64,000 nt of DNA from NCBI RefSeq assembly GCF_001975985.1, contig NZ_MTQF01000007.1, forward strand, positions 248,001 to 312,000, in the 5' to 3' direction. Source of the DNA: [Flexibacter] sp. ATCC 35103 (GTDB lineage: Bacteria > Bacteroidota > Bacteroidia > Flavobacteriales > Flavobacteriaceae). Below are positions 25,320 to 34,710 of this stretch, piece by piece (positions within the stretch are counted from its first letter, which is position 1; every line of letters starts with the position of its first letter). A model generated the notes under the pieces. The model searched no databases. It saw only the letters and a list, made by a program, of their open reading frames with translations, and was not told where the DNA came from. A program made the position numbers and the translations under genes.

Positions 25320-25934
25320 TTATACCAGTTTTTGTGTTTTTAAATAATCCATTGCAAATTTTCCTTCATTAAAAAGTAAATCTAAAACGCTTAAATTGTT
25401 GATGAATCCGTGTTTGTCATCAAAAACCTGAGTATATTTTTCGAATACGTTTGGATCTTTTTTTCCATTTGCCAGAATTCTGTAATCATTGATGTTTTCA
25501 GTCTTATGGAAATATTCTGTGGTTCTGGAAAAATCTAATTTCATTCGCAAGCACTTTGTCAGGATGTCTAACACTTCAATGTTCAGATCCATTAAAAAAG
25601 TATGCTGCTTTTCGAAAATTGGGCGAATATCGTCTTCAAAAAATTCAAAGAAAGGAGAACTTCTGTATCCGGCTTCCAGTGACTTAAAATGTTGTTTTTG
25701 CCAGTCAAATTCATTTTCAATTAAAACATCTTTCGTTTTTTGATGGAATGTTTTAGAATGTTTAACCGGGATATTCAATAACTGGATCCCGTTTGGACTA
25801 TAGATATAAGCACGATTTCTATTGGTTTGTTTCTGAAAATTATCTTCCATTTCAAAAGTAATATTTTCAGATTGAGCCATAACTGCAAAGTGACTAATCG
25901 AAGGAAAATAAGTAGGAAGCAGGATAGATTTCAT
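25320..25934 (-). CDS. WbqC-family protein
   Basis: A 204-residue protein with the WbqC-like family pattern: LLPTYFPSISHFA near the N terminus, QTNRNRAYIYSPNGIQLLNIPV and HKQ-like KHFKSLEAGYRSSPFFEFFED. WbqC-like proteins occur in O-antigen loci, but their biochemical role is not established. Here the gene ends the parA-parB-DUF5683-dapB-lepB run, an order I associate with flavobacteria. A dispersed hairpin (25958-25999) separates it from lepB. Confidence 0.87.
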   Translation of the reverse strand: MKSILLPTYFPSISHFAVMAQSENITFEMEDNFQKQTNRNRAYIYSPNGIQLLNIPVKHSKTFHQKTKDVLIENEFDWQKQHFKSLEAGYRSSPFFEFFEDDIRPIFEKQHTFLMDLNIEVLDILTKCLRMKLDFSRTTEYFHKTENINDYRILANGKKDPNVFEKYTQVFDDKHGFINNLSVLDLLFNEGKFAMDYLKTQKLV

Positions 25935-25957
25935 TTGTGATTTTTTGTTTAATCGGT

Positions 25958-25999
25958 AAATCGTTTAATCGTACTTTTTGAGACACGATTAAACGATTT
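25958..25999. repeat. AATCGTTTAATCGT dispersed hairpin
   Basis: Perfect 15-bp arms 25958-25972 and 25985-25999 with a 12-nt loop, located between the lepB stop and the wbqC start. It shares the AATCGTTTAAT core with 5401-5477 and, as there, has weaker outer GTTTAAT/ATTAAC arms. It could act as a terminator or attenuator; it lacks a strong T tract. Confidence 0.7.
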
Positions 26000-26023
26000 T
26001 CCAGTTCAACGAATTAACGTTTT

Positions 26024-27580
26024 TTATGCTTTGTTTTCTTTTCTTTTTTTCCAGAAATATTCTCCAACAAAATACGCTGCAAGAATAAATAAGAAATACT
26101 TAAAGTAAGATTGTGGTTGTCCTTCGCCATCAACAGTGGTAAAAACTCTATTCCAGCGAACTTTGTTGATTCCTTTACCGTTAGTATCCCAGCTCATCCA
26201 GATAAAAACTGGTTTTCCTACAATGTGATCCGCAGGAACATAACCCCAATAACGACTATCTTCTGAGTTATGACGGTTGTCTCCCATCATCCAGTAATAG
26301 TTTTGCTTAAAGGTATAAGTAGTAGCTTGTTTTCCGTTTATTAAGAAATGCGAACCGTCTAATTGCAACGTGTTTCCTTCGTATTTTGTAATGATTTCTT
26401 TGTAAAATGGCAATGACTCATTTGTTAAGGCAACTGTTTTTCCAGCTTCCGGAATATAGATTGGTCCAAAATTATCCTGACTCCATTTGTTGATATGAGG
26501 GAAGATAGCATTATCATTTCCTCTGTCAATTTCTCTTTTTACAGCAGTAATTCCGGGAGTGTTTTTCAAACGTTCTGCACTGGCTTCTGTCAATGCTCTG
26601 AAATAGATAGTATCTCTTTTTTGCTGATCTTTAATATAAGCGCCATCAGTAATGTCAAGTTCCTTCATTAAAGATTCGAAATCAATAGAGGTTTTTCCGT
26701 CTAAAGCTACAGAGTAAGAATATTGCGGTTTTGCACGTTCCGGTAAAATTAATTTTTTTCCGTTAATGAAAACAAACCCGTCTACAATTGATAAGCTGTC
26801 ACCAGGAATACCAACGCATCTTTTTACGTAATTCGATTTTTTATCGATAGGTTTTATAACTCCGGGTCTTCCTTTTGGCTCATAGAAATAGTGAACGGTA
26901 TCAACGGGCCAGTTGAAAACAACGATATCTGATCTTTTTATTTTTTCTATGGCTGGTAATCTAAAATAAGGCAGTTGTGGCCAGCTTAAATATGATTTTC
27001 TTTTTAAAAATGGTATTGTGTCGTGAACCATTGGCAAAGCTATAGTTGTCATAGGTACACGAGGACCGTAATTTACTTTACTTACAAACAAAAAGTCACC
27101 AATTAATAATGATTTTTCTAGTGATGAAGTAGGAATTGTATAAGGTTGTACTACATAAGTGTGTACTAATGTTGCCACGATAATAGCAAAAAGCAATGAG
27201 CTTATAGTGTCAGCAGTTTTATTTTGCGGTCTTAATTCTCTATTCGCATTATATTCTAATTTCTGAGTATAATTTACATAATAGATATAAAATCCAAAAG
27301 TAAAAATTCCTAGTAAAGTGTCTAATGTAGATTTTTTACCAAATGTTCGTAAAGTTTCTACCCAAACAACAGGAAACATAATTAGGTTAATAATTGGAAT
27401 GAAAAGTAATATAGTCCACCAAGTTGGGCGGCTGATTATTTTCATTAAAACTATCGAATTGTAAACTGGAATTGCAGCTTCCCACGTTTTTCTTCCGGCA
27501 GCCTGATATAATTTCCAGGTTCCCAAAAAGTGAATTACTTGTACGGCTAAGAAAAATACGAACCAAAGATATAGTGTCAT
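26024..27580 (-). CDS. lepB: Signal peptidase I, large Bacteroidota form
   Basis: A 518-residue inner-membrane protease that removes signal peptides. The first 115 residues form extra transmembrane helices (DUF5684-like) not found in typical LepB. The catalytic serine is Ser153 in IPTSSLEKSLL, where the usual PSxSMxPT has Leu for Met and Glu-Lys-Ser for the Pro-Thr part. The general base is Lys253 in YVKRCVGIPGD. The C-terminal GDNRHNSEDSRYWGYVP is box E. A large insertion (about 270-410) lies between boxes D and E. Residue changes are common in this phylum, so the enzyme is expected to be active. Confidence 0.92.
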   Translation of the reverse strand: MTLYLWFVFFLAVQVIHFLGTWKLYQAAGRKTWEAAIPVYNSIVLMKIISRPTWWTILLFIPIINLIMFPVVWVETLRTFGKKSTLDTLLGIFTFGFYIYYVNYTQKLEYNANRELRPQNKTADTISSLLFAIIVATLVHTYVVQPYTIPTSSLEKSLLIGDFLFVSKVNYGPRVPMTTIALPMVHDTIPFLKRKSYLSWPQLPYFRLPAIEKIKRSDIVVFNWPVDTVHYFYEPKGRPGVIKPIDKKSNYVKRCVGIPGDSLSIVDGFVFINGKKLILPERAKPQYSYSVALDGKTSIDFESLMKELDITDGAYIKDQQKRDTIYFRALTEASAERLKNTPGITAVKREIDRGNDNAIFPHINKWSQDNFGPIYIPEAGKTVALTNESLPFYKEIITKYEGNTLQLDGSHFLINGKQATTYTFKQNYYWMMGDNRHNSEDSRYWGYVPADHIVGKPVFIWMSWDTNGKGINKVRWNRVFTTVDGEGQPQSYFKYFLFILAAYFVGEYFWKKRKENKA

Positions 27581-27644
27581 AATGTTTTGTTTAAAGTTTC
27601 AAATTTCAGGTTTTTTTTCATTGTACCCTGAAAATTTCAATCTG

Positions 27645-28349
27645 TTATTTTAGGTTTAATACATCTTTCATGCTGTAAATTCCTGTTTTACCAGCAAGCC
27701 ATTCAGCAGCAATTACAGCTCCAAGAGCAAAACCTTCGCGATTGTGAGCAGTATGTTTTAATTCGATGCTGTCTACAATTGAATCGTAAGTTACGGTATG
27801 AGTTCCCGGAACATCGCCAATTCTTTTTGCTTCGATATGAATTTCAGTATTATTTTTTGCTTCTTCTAAAGTCCAATTTGCATAATTGCTATTTTCGATA
27901 ACACCTTTGGCCAAAGAAATAGCAGTTCCGCTTGGAGCATCTAATTTTTGAGTATGATGAATTTCTTCCATCGTAACTTTATAAGAATCAAACTGTGACA
28001 TGATTTTTGCCAGATATTCGTTTAGTTCAAAAAAGATATTAACTCCCAGACTAAAGTTTGAACTGGATATAAAACCACCTTGTTTTTCGTTGCAAAGCGC
28101 TACCATTTCATCAAAATGCTCTAACCAGCCAGTTGTTCCTGAAACTACTGGTACGTTGTTGTTAAAACAAGTCGAAATGTTGCTTACTGCTGCAGTTGGA
28201 ACGCTAAAGTCAATTGCGACATCAGCAGTCGAAAGTCCGTCGTATGTATTAGATTCGTCTTTCTTTAAAACAATTTCATGACCTCTTTCTAAAGCAATTC
28301 GTTCAATTACTTTACCCATTTTTCCGTATCCTAAAAGCGCAATTTTCAT
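27645..28349 (-). CDS. dapB: 4-hydroxy-tetrahydrodipicolinate reductase
   Basis: A 234-residue enzyme of lysine and diaminopimelate synthesis that uses NAD(P)H. The nucleotide site is GYGKMG (7-12), GTTGW is at 71-75, and the catalytic block HHTQKLDAPSGTA starts at His131, with His131 and Lys135 as the key residues. It is short, as usual for Bacteroidota DapB. It lies between lepB and DUF5683 in one run, tying cell-wall precursor supply to secretion and chromosome-partition genes. Confidence 0.95.
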   Translation of the reverse strand: MKIALLGYGKMGKVIERIALERGHEIVLKKDESNTYDGLSTADVAIDFSVPTAAVSNISTCFNNNVPVVSGTTGWLEHFDEMVALCNEKQGGFISSSNFSLGVNIFFELNEYLAKIMSQFDSYKVTMEEIHHTQKLDAPSGTAISLAKGVIENSNYANWTLEEAKNNTEIHIEAKRIGDVPGTHTVTYDSIVDSIELKHTAHNREGFALGAVIAAEWLAGKTGIYSMKDVLNLK

Positions 28350-28386
28350 TTTGTATTTATTTTTGTATTTAAATAACCGAAGCCAT

Positions 28387-28947
28387 TTAAAATTGGTAAT
28401 TAAAAGTTAGTCCTACGTTTGGTCTAAAAGTTACATCGTTAGGATAAATTTCCGGACGCATTGATAATCTTTCGTTTACGTTAAACTGAATTAATGCGGC
28501 ATCAACATTGGCATCGATAATATTTAAAACATAGAAACCTACGACAAACAGCGCAGATAAATCCCTGTTTCGCTGATAGAATTTCTGTCCGGCAACAAGT
28601 CTGCTTTCGTCAAGAAACTGATAAGCATCATCATTATAACCTTCGAGTCTTCGTTTATAAGCCCTGCGGTAATCTCGGTATTTGTTATTATTGTCAATAT
28701 AGAAATATAAACTTGTACCAATTGCTCCGTAAACCAAAGGTATTTTCCAGTATTTTTTATTGTATGCCTGACCTAAACCAGGTAAAATTGCCGAGTAAAA
28801 CGCTGCTTTTGCAGGAGTAAGCGGGTCAATTTCCTGTAACTTGCTAGTGTCTTTAACAACCAAAACCGTGTCTTTTTTTGCCTGGGCAAAAATAGAAACG
28901 GTTCCTGTAAGAAAGAACAATAGACTTATGGGGACAATCTTATTCAC
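28387..28947 (-). CDS. DUF5683 family protein, exported
   Basis: A 186-residue protein with a signal peptide (MNKIVPISLLFFLTGTVSIFAQ). The DUF5683 core is LPGLGQAYNKKYWKIPLVYG (about 55-74), followed by a second hydrophobic segment and the basic YRDYRRAYKRRL. It ends with aromatic strand-like residues (LTFNYQF), which suggests an outer-membrane or membrane-associated protein. Its start overlaps the parB stop by 8 nt. No function is established for the family. Confidence 0.85.
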   Translation of the reverse strand: MNKIVPISLLFFLTGTVSIFAQAKKDTVLVVKDTSKLQEIDPLTPAKAAFYSAILPGLGQAYNKKYWKIPLVYGAIGTSLYFYIDNNNKYRDYRRAYKRRLEGYNDDAYQFLDESRLVAGQKFYQRNRDLSALFVVGFYVLNIIDANVDAALIQFNVNERLSMRPEIYPNDVTFRPNVGLTFNYQF

Positions 28948-29848
28948 TATCGTTTATTAATTTTATAATTCGATTAAAGTCGGCCTCAGAATTAAAAGGA
29001 ATTGTGATTTTTCCTTTTCCGTTACCAGCGACTTTTACATCAACTTTTGCACCAAAGTAATCGTTGAAAGTGTTTTTTTGTGTCTCTCTGATTACAAATC
29101 CGGAATCCGTTTTTGGTTTTCCTTCTACTTTTGGTTTTAAACTTTCGTGATAATTTTTAACCAAAGTTTCTGTTTCACGAACAGATAAATTCTGGCTCAC
29201 TATTTTTTGATAAATATCTGTCTGAATATCCAGATCTTCGATATTAATAATTGCTCTACCATGTCCCATGCTGATAAAACCATCACGAATACCGGTTTGA
29301 ATGATTGGGTCCAGTTTTAAAAGACGTAAATAATTGGCAATTGTAGAACGTTTTTTACCAACGCGCTCACTCATTTGTTCCTGAGTCAATTGAATTTCAT
29401 CAATTAAACGCTGGTACGAAAGTGCGATCTCAATTGGGTCTAAGTCATGACGCTGAATGTTCTCTACCAAAGCCATAACCAATGATTCGTTGTCATTGGC
29501 AATACGAATATATGCAGGAACATGTGTAAGACCAACTAAAGTGGAAGCGCGTAAACGACGCTCTCCAGAAATTAGCTGGTATTTATTGAAGTCTAATTTT
29601 CGAACAGTAATAGGTTGAATCACACCAAGTTCTTTAATAGAAGTGGCTAATTCGCGTAACGATTCTTCATTAAAATTACTTCTGGGCTGAAAAGGATTTA
29701 TTTCGATAGCACTTATTTCAAGCTCTATGATGTTTCCAACAACTTTGTCAGCATTTTTGTCTTCTACTGATACAATGTCGTTTTCCGGATCTTTTAATAA
29801 TGCTGATAATCCTCTTCCTAAGGCTTGTTTTTTAATTGCTTTTGTCAT
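28940..29848 (-). CDS. parB: Chromosome-partitioning protein ParB
   Basis: A 302-residue ParB/Spo0J protein. It loads onto parS sites as a CTP-dependent clamp and organises the origin region with ParA. The N terminus KKQALGRGLSALL is the typical ParA-contact segment. The ParB/Srx domain includes NPFQPR (about 53), GVIQPITVRK, GERRLRAS and ENIQRHDLDPIE. The helix-turn-helix is near QEQMSERVGKKRSTIANYLRLLKL. It follows parA by 5 nt. I did not find a convincing parS palindrome in this window. Confidence 0.95.
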   Translation of the reverse strand: MTKAIKKQALGRGLSALLKDPENDIVSVEDKNADKVVGNIIELEISAIEINPFQPRSNFNEESLRELATSIKELGVIQPITVRKLDFNKYQLISGERRLRASTLVGLTHVPAYIRIANDNESLVMALVENIQRHDLDPIEIALSYQRLIDEIQLTQEQMSERVGKKRSTIANYLRLLKLDPIIQTGIRDGFISMGHGRAIINIEDLDIQTDIYQKIVSQNLSVRETETLVKNYHESLKPKVEGKPKTDSGFVIRETQKNTFNDYFGAKVDVKVAGNGKGKITIPFNSEADFNRIIKLINDSE

Positions 29849-29853
29849 AAAAA

Positions 29854-30621
29854 CTATTTGCTGTTTTTCTTTATAATTTCTTGAGCTAAATGAATATAAT
29901 TAACGGCTCCTTTGCTGGTTGCGTCATAATTAATGATGCTTTCACCAAAACTTGGCGCTTCGCTTAATTTTACATTTCGCTGAATAACGGTATCAAAAAC
30001 CATATCGTTAAAGTGTTTCTGAACTTCTTCGACAACCTGATTAGATAAACGTAATCTCGAATCGTACATGGTTAGTAACAATCCTTCGATATCAAGATCC
30101 GGGTTGTGTATTTTTTGAATACTTTTTATGGTATTCAATAATTTTCCTAATCCTTCAAGTGCAAAATATTCACATTGAATAGGAATAACTACTGAATCAG
30201 CTGCTGTTAAAGCGTTCAGGGTTAGTAAACCCAATGAAGGTGCGCAGTCGATAATGATATAATCATATTCCTCTTTTACACTTTCTAATGCTTTTTTAAG
30301 CATGTATTCTCTGTTTTCTTTATCAACCAATTCGATTTCGATGGCAACAAGATCAATGTGAGCAGGAATTACATCAACATTTACAGCTGAACATTTAATA
30401 ATGGTTTCTTTAGGGGTGTGGCTGTGTTCAAGTATTTGGTAGGTACCAATCTCAACAGATTCTACATCAATCCCAAGGCCAGATGTGGCATTTGCTTGAG
30501 GATCAGCATCAATCAATAATACTTTTTTTTCTAAAACACCCAATGAGGCCGCAAGATTTACAGATGTAGTAGTCTTTCCAACGCCTCCTTTTTGATTAGC
30601 AATCGCAATGATTTTGCCCAT
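29854..30621 (-). CDS. parA: Chromosome-partitioning ATPase ParA
   Basis: A 255-residue Soj-type P-loop ATPase. The deviant Walker A KGGVGKTTTSVN spans 10-21, with both signature lysines (K10 and K15). DADPQANATSGLG (39-51) is Walker A', and DCAPSLGLLT is Walker B. It is short, without the N-terminal HTH of plasmid ParAs, so chromosomal. It heads the parA-parB-DUF5683-dapB-lepB-wbqC run. A likely -7 box lies upstream at 30644-30651 on the minus strand. Confidence 0.95.
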   Translation of the reverse strand: MGKIIAIANQKGGVGKTTTSVNLAASLGVLEKKVLLIDADPQANATSGLGIDVESVEIGTYQILEHSHTPKETIIKCSAVNVDVIPAHIDLVAIEIELVDKENREYMLKKALESVKEEYDYIIIDCAPSLGLLTLNALTAADSVVIPIQCEYFALEGLGKLLNTIKSIQKIHNPDLDIEGLLLTMYDSRLRLSNQVVEEVQKHFNDMVFDTVIQRNVKLSEAPSFGESIINYDATSKGAVNYIHLAQEIIKKNSK

Positions 30622-30643
30622 TTATTTTCTGAATTTTGAACCG

Positions 30644-30651
30644 TAAAAATA
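30644..30651 (-). promoter_or_regulatory. Possible -7 box of the parA operon
   Basis: On the minus strand TATTTTTA matches TAnnTTTG at seven of eight positions, 22 bases before the parA start. No clear -33 TTTG is seen. Confidence 0.35.
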
Positions 30652-30756
30652 CAATTATTTATGGTTTCTGAAAATCTATTTTGTTAACATTTGATAAACA
30701 TCGGTTAATCGTTGTATAGTGTGTGTTTTGCCGAATTTAATATCTCCCGGAAAGAA

Positions 30757-30786
30757 AAATAATAGAGAAATTTCGCTCTATTATTT
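30757..30786 (-). terminator. Probable terminator after the DUF3999 gene
   Basis: Arms AAATAATAGAG (30757-30767) and CTCTATTATTT (30776-30786) pair perfectly with an 8-nt loop. On the minus strand a TTTTTC run follows. Confidence 0.65.
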
Positions 30787-30865
30787 CTTAATTTTCAGAC
30801 TAAAAAGTGTAAACTTCCTGTTTAAAATGTAAAAATGAAAATATTGTTAAAATAGATTTTTAATT

Positions 30866-32092
30866 TTAATTCTTTCTTTTTAAATCTTTTACTAAACTGA
30901 CAGTAAAAAATAAAATTGTTATTCCGCCTAACACAATACAAAGCCACATAAACCAGGGTTGCTGCCAGAAAGATTGTTTTGCTGTTTGGCTTTTTACGGT
31001 AGTTTTTTGCTCAATATCATATACAGCTGTTTGAGGCAAATGGGCAGCAATGTTGTTCTTAAAATTTGAAAGATCATATTCCGGCTCTGTCAAATTCTTG
31101 TTTCCGGTTTTTAAAATATAATTTTCATTAGTATTTAAATCAGCAACAATAGAAATTGGTTTTTGGGCATATTTTATTTTTGAAATTTGTAAGGGCTGAT
31201 TGTCGTGATTTTCAATTTTTATAAAAAACTCCTTTTCGAATATTTCAGGAAAATTAAAGGTGTTTTTTGTGTTGGAATTTAATTCAAAAGAAATAATTTC
31301 TTCATCGAAAATTTGAGATTTCTTTCTTGTTTCGCGTTTTGTTTTTTTATAAAGAATAGCTGTACGCTTATAATAAGTAGGTTTTGAAATTTCGAATGAA
31401 ATCTCATTAATTACCTGCGGCGCATTGAAAAGAACATGAATCTGAGTTTCTTTTTCTGAAGGAATTTCTGTTTTTACAGATTTTTTAGGACTAATTTCCT
31501 GTAATGCGTTTTTTTGAAATTGGGTATTAAAATTTCCAACTTTCAAAATATTAACAGGAAGTGTTTTTCGATCATCAAAATCTATTTTTAGATAATGATA
31601 CGTACTCAAAGGATATGAAATAGTTTTGACAACACTTGTTTGCGATGTGCTGTTTAAATCATCAAGTGTTTGTGCGTCAGATATTCCAAACCACTCTTTT
31701 TGGTTGTCACTTCCTGAAACAGAATATTTTTTTGCCACATCAGCATTTGCTATAAAAAGCGAAAGTTGATTGTTGTGTTTGTTGGCCGGAACTGCAATGA
31801 TAATCGAAGTACTCTTTTTAGGGTAAACCGTTTTTGAAATAATTGCATATTCTTCAAAAGCATTTGTAGAAACGGTATTGTTACTTTGAATAAAATACGG
31901 AATCTCATTTCCTTTAGAATCAAATATTCTGATATCGCTTAAGTCTTGTTTTGAAAACGATCTGATTTCTGGCGATAAAACAATTTCATGCAGGCCATTT
32001 TCAGAAACTGATTTTATTTTTCCTGTCGTTTGATATTGTCCAAACGACAGGTTTGTAATAAAAAGTAATACTATAAATTTATTTAGTTTCAT
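30866..32092 (-). CDS. DUF3999 family exported membrane protein
   Basis: A 408-residue protein with a signal peptide (MKLNKFIVLLFITNLSFGQ), a long periplasmic beta-rich region, and one C-terminal transmembrane helix (about 380-400) followed by a short basic tail (KDLKRKN). The pattern matches DUF3999, whose members occur beside DUF2339 proteins, as here. I choose ATG 32092 because a signal peptide starts exactly there; the longer frame adds nine residues inside the DUF2339 gene. With this start the overlap with DUF2339 is 14 nt, indicating coupled translation. Function is unknown. Confidence 0.8.
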   Translation of the reverse strand: MKLNKFIVLLFITNLSFGQYQTTGKIKSVSENGLHEIVLSPEIRSFSKQDLSDIRIFDSKGNEIPYFIQSNNTVSTNAFEEYAIISKTVYPKKSTSIIIAVPANKHNNQLSLFIANADVAKKYSVSGSDNQKEWFGISDAQTLDDLNSTSQTSVVKTISYPLSTYHYLKIDFDDRKTLPVNILKVGNFNTQFQKNALQEISPKKSVKTEIPSEKETQIHVLFNAPQVINEISFEISKPTYYKRTAILYKKTKRETRKKSQIFDEEIISFELNSNTKNTFNFPEIFEKEFFIKIENHDNQPLQISKIKYAQKPISIVADLNTNENYILKTGNKNLTEPEYDLSNFKNNIAAHLPQTAVYDIEQKTTVKSQTAKQSFWQQPWFMWLCIVLGGITILFFTVSLVKDLKRKN

Positions 32093-34601
32093 TTGTTTCT
32101 TCAGGCTTGTTTTCGTCAATAACTAATACTTTGATTTTTTGATATACAAAAGAGATAATCAAAATTAAAATTCCTAAAAGGATAAAGGATATGATTTTTC
32201 CGGTTTCAGAAATGTTGCTGATGTCGTATAAAAACAATTTCAAAATCGTTAAACCAAGTAGGGATAAAGCGATTATTCGCAGAGATTTGAGTTGTTTTTT
32301 TATTCCGATTATCAAAAATACAAAAGCTAATATTCCCCATAGAATTGGAAATCCTGTTTTGATGATTTTGGTTCTTGCCAAACCAATGAAATCATTTGCA
32401 ATAAAATCGCGCAAATAAGGTAAGTCAGATTTATAACTGGCATACATTGAACTCGTTTGTATGTCCTGACTTGTGACTGGCGAATTCATAAATACAAGAC
32501 CATGAAGCATAACCTCTGAACTGGCGATGTAGATTACAAAAAATGCAGCAACCCACATAAAATAACGACTTTTGAAAAAGGAGAAATCTACTTTTTTATA
32601 GATCTGAAACAATTGAAAACCAAAATAAATCGTAATAATCAGTGAGATATAATGAAGATAAAAAGCAATTGATTTGCCGGTTCCGGAATTTATAATGTCT
32701 TTATGTTCCAGAAACGGATAATTGGAGAACCAAAATGTAAACAATACAATGTTAGCAATTGCCAGTAATAAAGCACCCTGATATCCGGTTTCTGTTTTTC
32801 TTTTTATCAAATAAGAAGAAAGTAAAGCCGAGAATAGTAAATGATACAAAATAGGTAACGCTATAGAACTGTATAGATTTTCGATATAATGATTTGACTG
32901 ATAAATAACCTCGAATAATCCGGTAAAATAGGTAAGGACAATTCCTGTTTCTAAGACAATTCGTTTGTGTTTTTCGGGATTAAAAATAATATCGAAAATT
33001 GTAGAATTTTCGGTTTCGTCTTTTAATAAATACCAAATTGCAAGCAAAGAACTTACGGCAAAAATTCCTGTTATAAATATAGGATTAATGATAATATTCA
33101 AATATTCATTGCCATTGTAGTATTTATTCCAGTCCATAATCAGGCTAAAAAGCATTAAAATATGAACAATTACAGAGCCAAATTTATAACTGGTAATTTT
33201 AGATTTTTGAGAAAGCCATAATAATAAAACGGCTTCGGCTGCCCAGAACAAGGTAATATAATTGCCCTCAAACTGAATAGGAATTGCTAATGTTATAAAT
33301 GTCAGCGTAAGCCCAATAAGTAAATAAGCGGCTTTCTCGTCGAGTTCGAATTTTTTGTATAAAAACCAGGCGTAAATTAAATTTAAAAAGGCAAGAATTG
33401 TGGTAAACAAACCTTTTAGTTCCGGATGATAATTAGTCAGGATCGCCATTCCGGCACCATAAAATAAAAAGGTGTTGCTGGCCAAAATAGTAAGCTGTGT
33501 TTTAGAAAAATCTCCTTTTGACCTGATGTTATTTACAATGTTCATTAATATAAAAATGAAATAGAAAATAAAACCAAATATCAACGCTCCCAGATAATGA
33601 GGTTTGTCTGAACTTAAGTCTCTGGATAACCATGCGGCATATAATAATATGGTGAATATATAGGATAGAATATTAACCAGATTCCATTTTTTGTAATAAG
33701 CGATTGCTAAAATTCCAATATTTAAAATAATGATATAAGTAAAAAGCACCACATAATTTCCTTCGCCGGTACTAACCATAAACGGTACTGCAAATCCGCC
33801 AATAAGTGATAAAACCGCTAACTCGACGCGATCGTATGATAAAGAGATTAAAGCACTAAATGCTGTAATAATTACCATTATACTAAAAGCTACTGTTTGA
33901 TTGAATAAATGATAATCATGAAAAGCAATACCAATCGTAAAATAAAAAATGGCAATTGCTCCGGCGACAATTACAGAACTGAAAGCGGCATAATTTTTAC
34001 GCAATTTATGCGCAATTGCCATAACCAGAACGCCACATAAAACACCAATACCAACTCGGGCAGGTTCGTTGATCCAGTCTTTGTCAATGGCATATTTTAC
34101 AAAATAGCTAATTCCTAAAACCAGAATTAGTACACCAATTTTATTGATCAGGTTTTCGCCAATGAATTTTTCTAAATCAGGATTTTTCTCTTTGAAATTT
34201 TCCCAGAATGATTTTTCAGGTTCAGCAGGAATAATTGGTTTAGGAATTGGTTTTGGTTCAAAAGCTTTAGATTCAATTGGTTTAGGCAAATTATCGATGC
34301 TGGAGGATAAAGCAATTTTTTCTAATTGTTCATCAGCAATTTTTTGTTCTGTGATTTCTGGCTTGACAACTTCAAAAGTATTTTGATTTGCTTGTTCAGG
34401 ATCAATCCTAAATTCTTCTTTTTTAACAACAGGAATTGGAGAAACTGAAATAGTTTCTGGGGCTTTTTCTGTTGCTTTTAGAAGGTCCAGTTTTTTACTA
34501 AGTTTCTGAATGTCGTTTTCAAGATGATCAAAACGACCTTTTATGGTATTAAGGATATAGATAAGAAAACAAAATAAGGCAACAATAAGAAAACTTTCCA
34601 T
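32079..34601 (-). CDS. DUF2339 family polytopic membrane protein
   Basis: An 840-residue protein. After one N-terminal helix (4-20) and a coiled-coil stretch (about 21-45) comes a Pro/Glu-rich cytosolic linker (about 45-135). At least 20 hydrophobic helices then fill the rest. The first conserved block, FIGENLINKIGVLILVLGIS (about 146-165), is typical of DUF2339. No catalytic motif is apparent. It pairs with the overlapping DUF3999 gene, so the two products likely form one membrane complex of unknown role. The size and helix number suggest a transporter or envelope-sensing scaffold; this is inference only. Confidence 0.85.
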   Translation of the reverse strand: MESFLIVALFCFLIYILNTIKGRFDHLENDIQKLSKKLDLLKATEKAPETISVSPIPVVKKEEFRIDPEQANQNTFEVVKPEITEQKIADEQLEKIALSSSIDNLPKPIESKAFEPKPIPKPIIPAEPEKSFWENFKEKNPDLEKFIGENLINKIGVLILVLGISYFVKYAIDKDWINEPARVGIGVLCGVLVMAIAHKLRKNYAAFSSVIVAGAIAIFYFTIGIAFHDYHLFNQTVAFSIMVIITAFSALISLSYDRVELAVLSLIGGFAVPFMVSTGEGNYVVLFTYIIILNIGILAIAYYKKWNLVNILSYIFTILLYAAWLSRDLSSDKPHYLGALIFGFIFYFIFILMNIVNNIRSKGDFSKTQLTILASNTFLFYGAGMAILTNYHPELKGLFTTILAFLNLIYAWFLYKKFELDEKAAYLLIGLTLTFITLAIPIQFEGNYITLFWAAEAVLLLWLSQKSKITSYKFGSVIVHILMLFSLIMDWNKYYNGNEYLNIIINPIFITGIFAVSSLLAIWYLLKDETENSTIFDIIFNPEKHKRIVLETGIVLTYFTGLFEVIYQSNHYIENLYSSIALPILYHLLFSALLSSYLIKRKTETGYQGALLLAIANIVLFTFWFSNYPFLEHKDIINSGTGKSIAFYLHYISLIITIYFGFQLFQIYKKVDFSFFKSRYFMWVAAFFVIYIASSEVMLHGLVFMNSPVTSQDIQTSSMYASYKSDLPYLRDFIANDFIGLARTKIIKTGFPILWGILAFVFLIIGIKKQLKSLRIIALSLLGLTILKLFLYDISNISETGKIISFILLGILILIISFVYQKIKVLVIDENKPEETNETK

Positions 34602-34710
34602 AAAGTGATAAGTGTAATATTATGATTTGTAAATATAACAACATTTTAACACGGTGAGTTTTTTTGCCTAAAAAGAATTAACGGTATTTATGATTCATTG
34701 ATGAATTTTT

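Noticed and set aside
29162..29185. parS-like GTTTCACG within parB
   Set aside because: CTGTTTCACGAACAGA is only half palindromic compared with TGTTTCACGTGAAACA, and it is explained by coding sequence.
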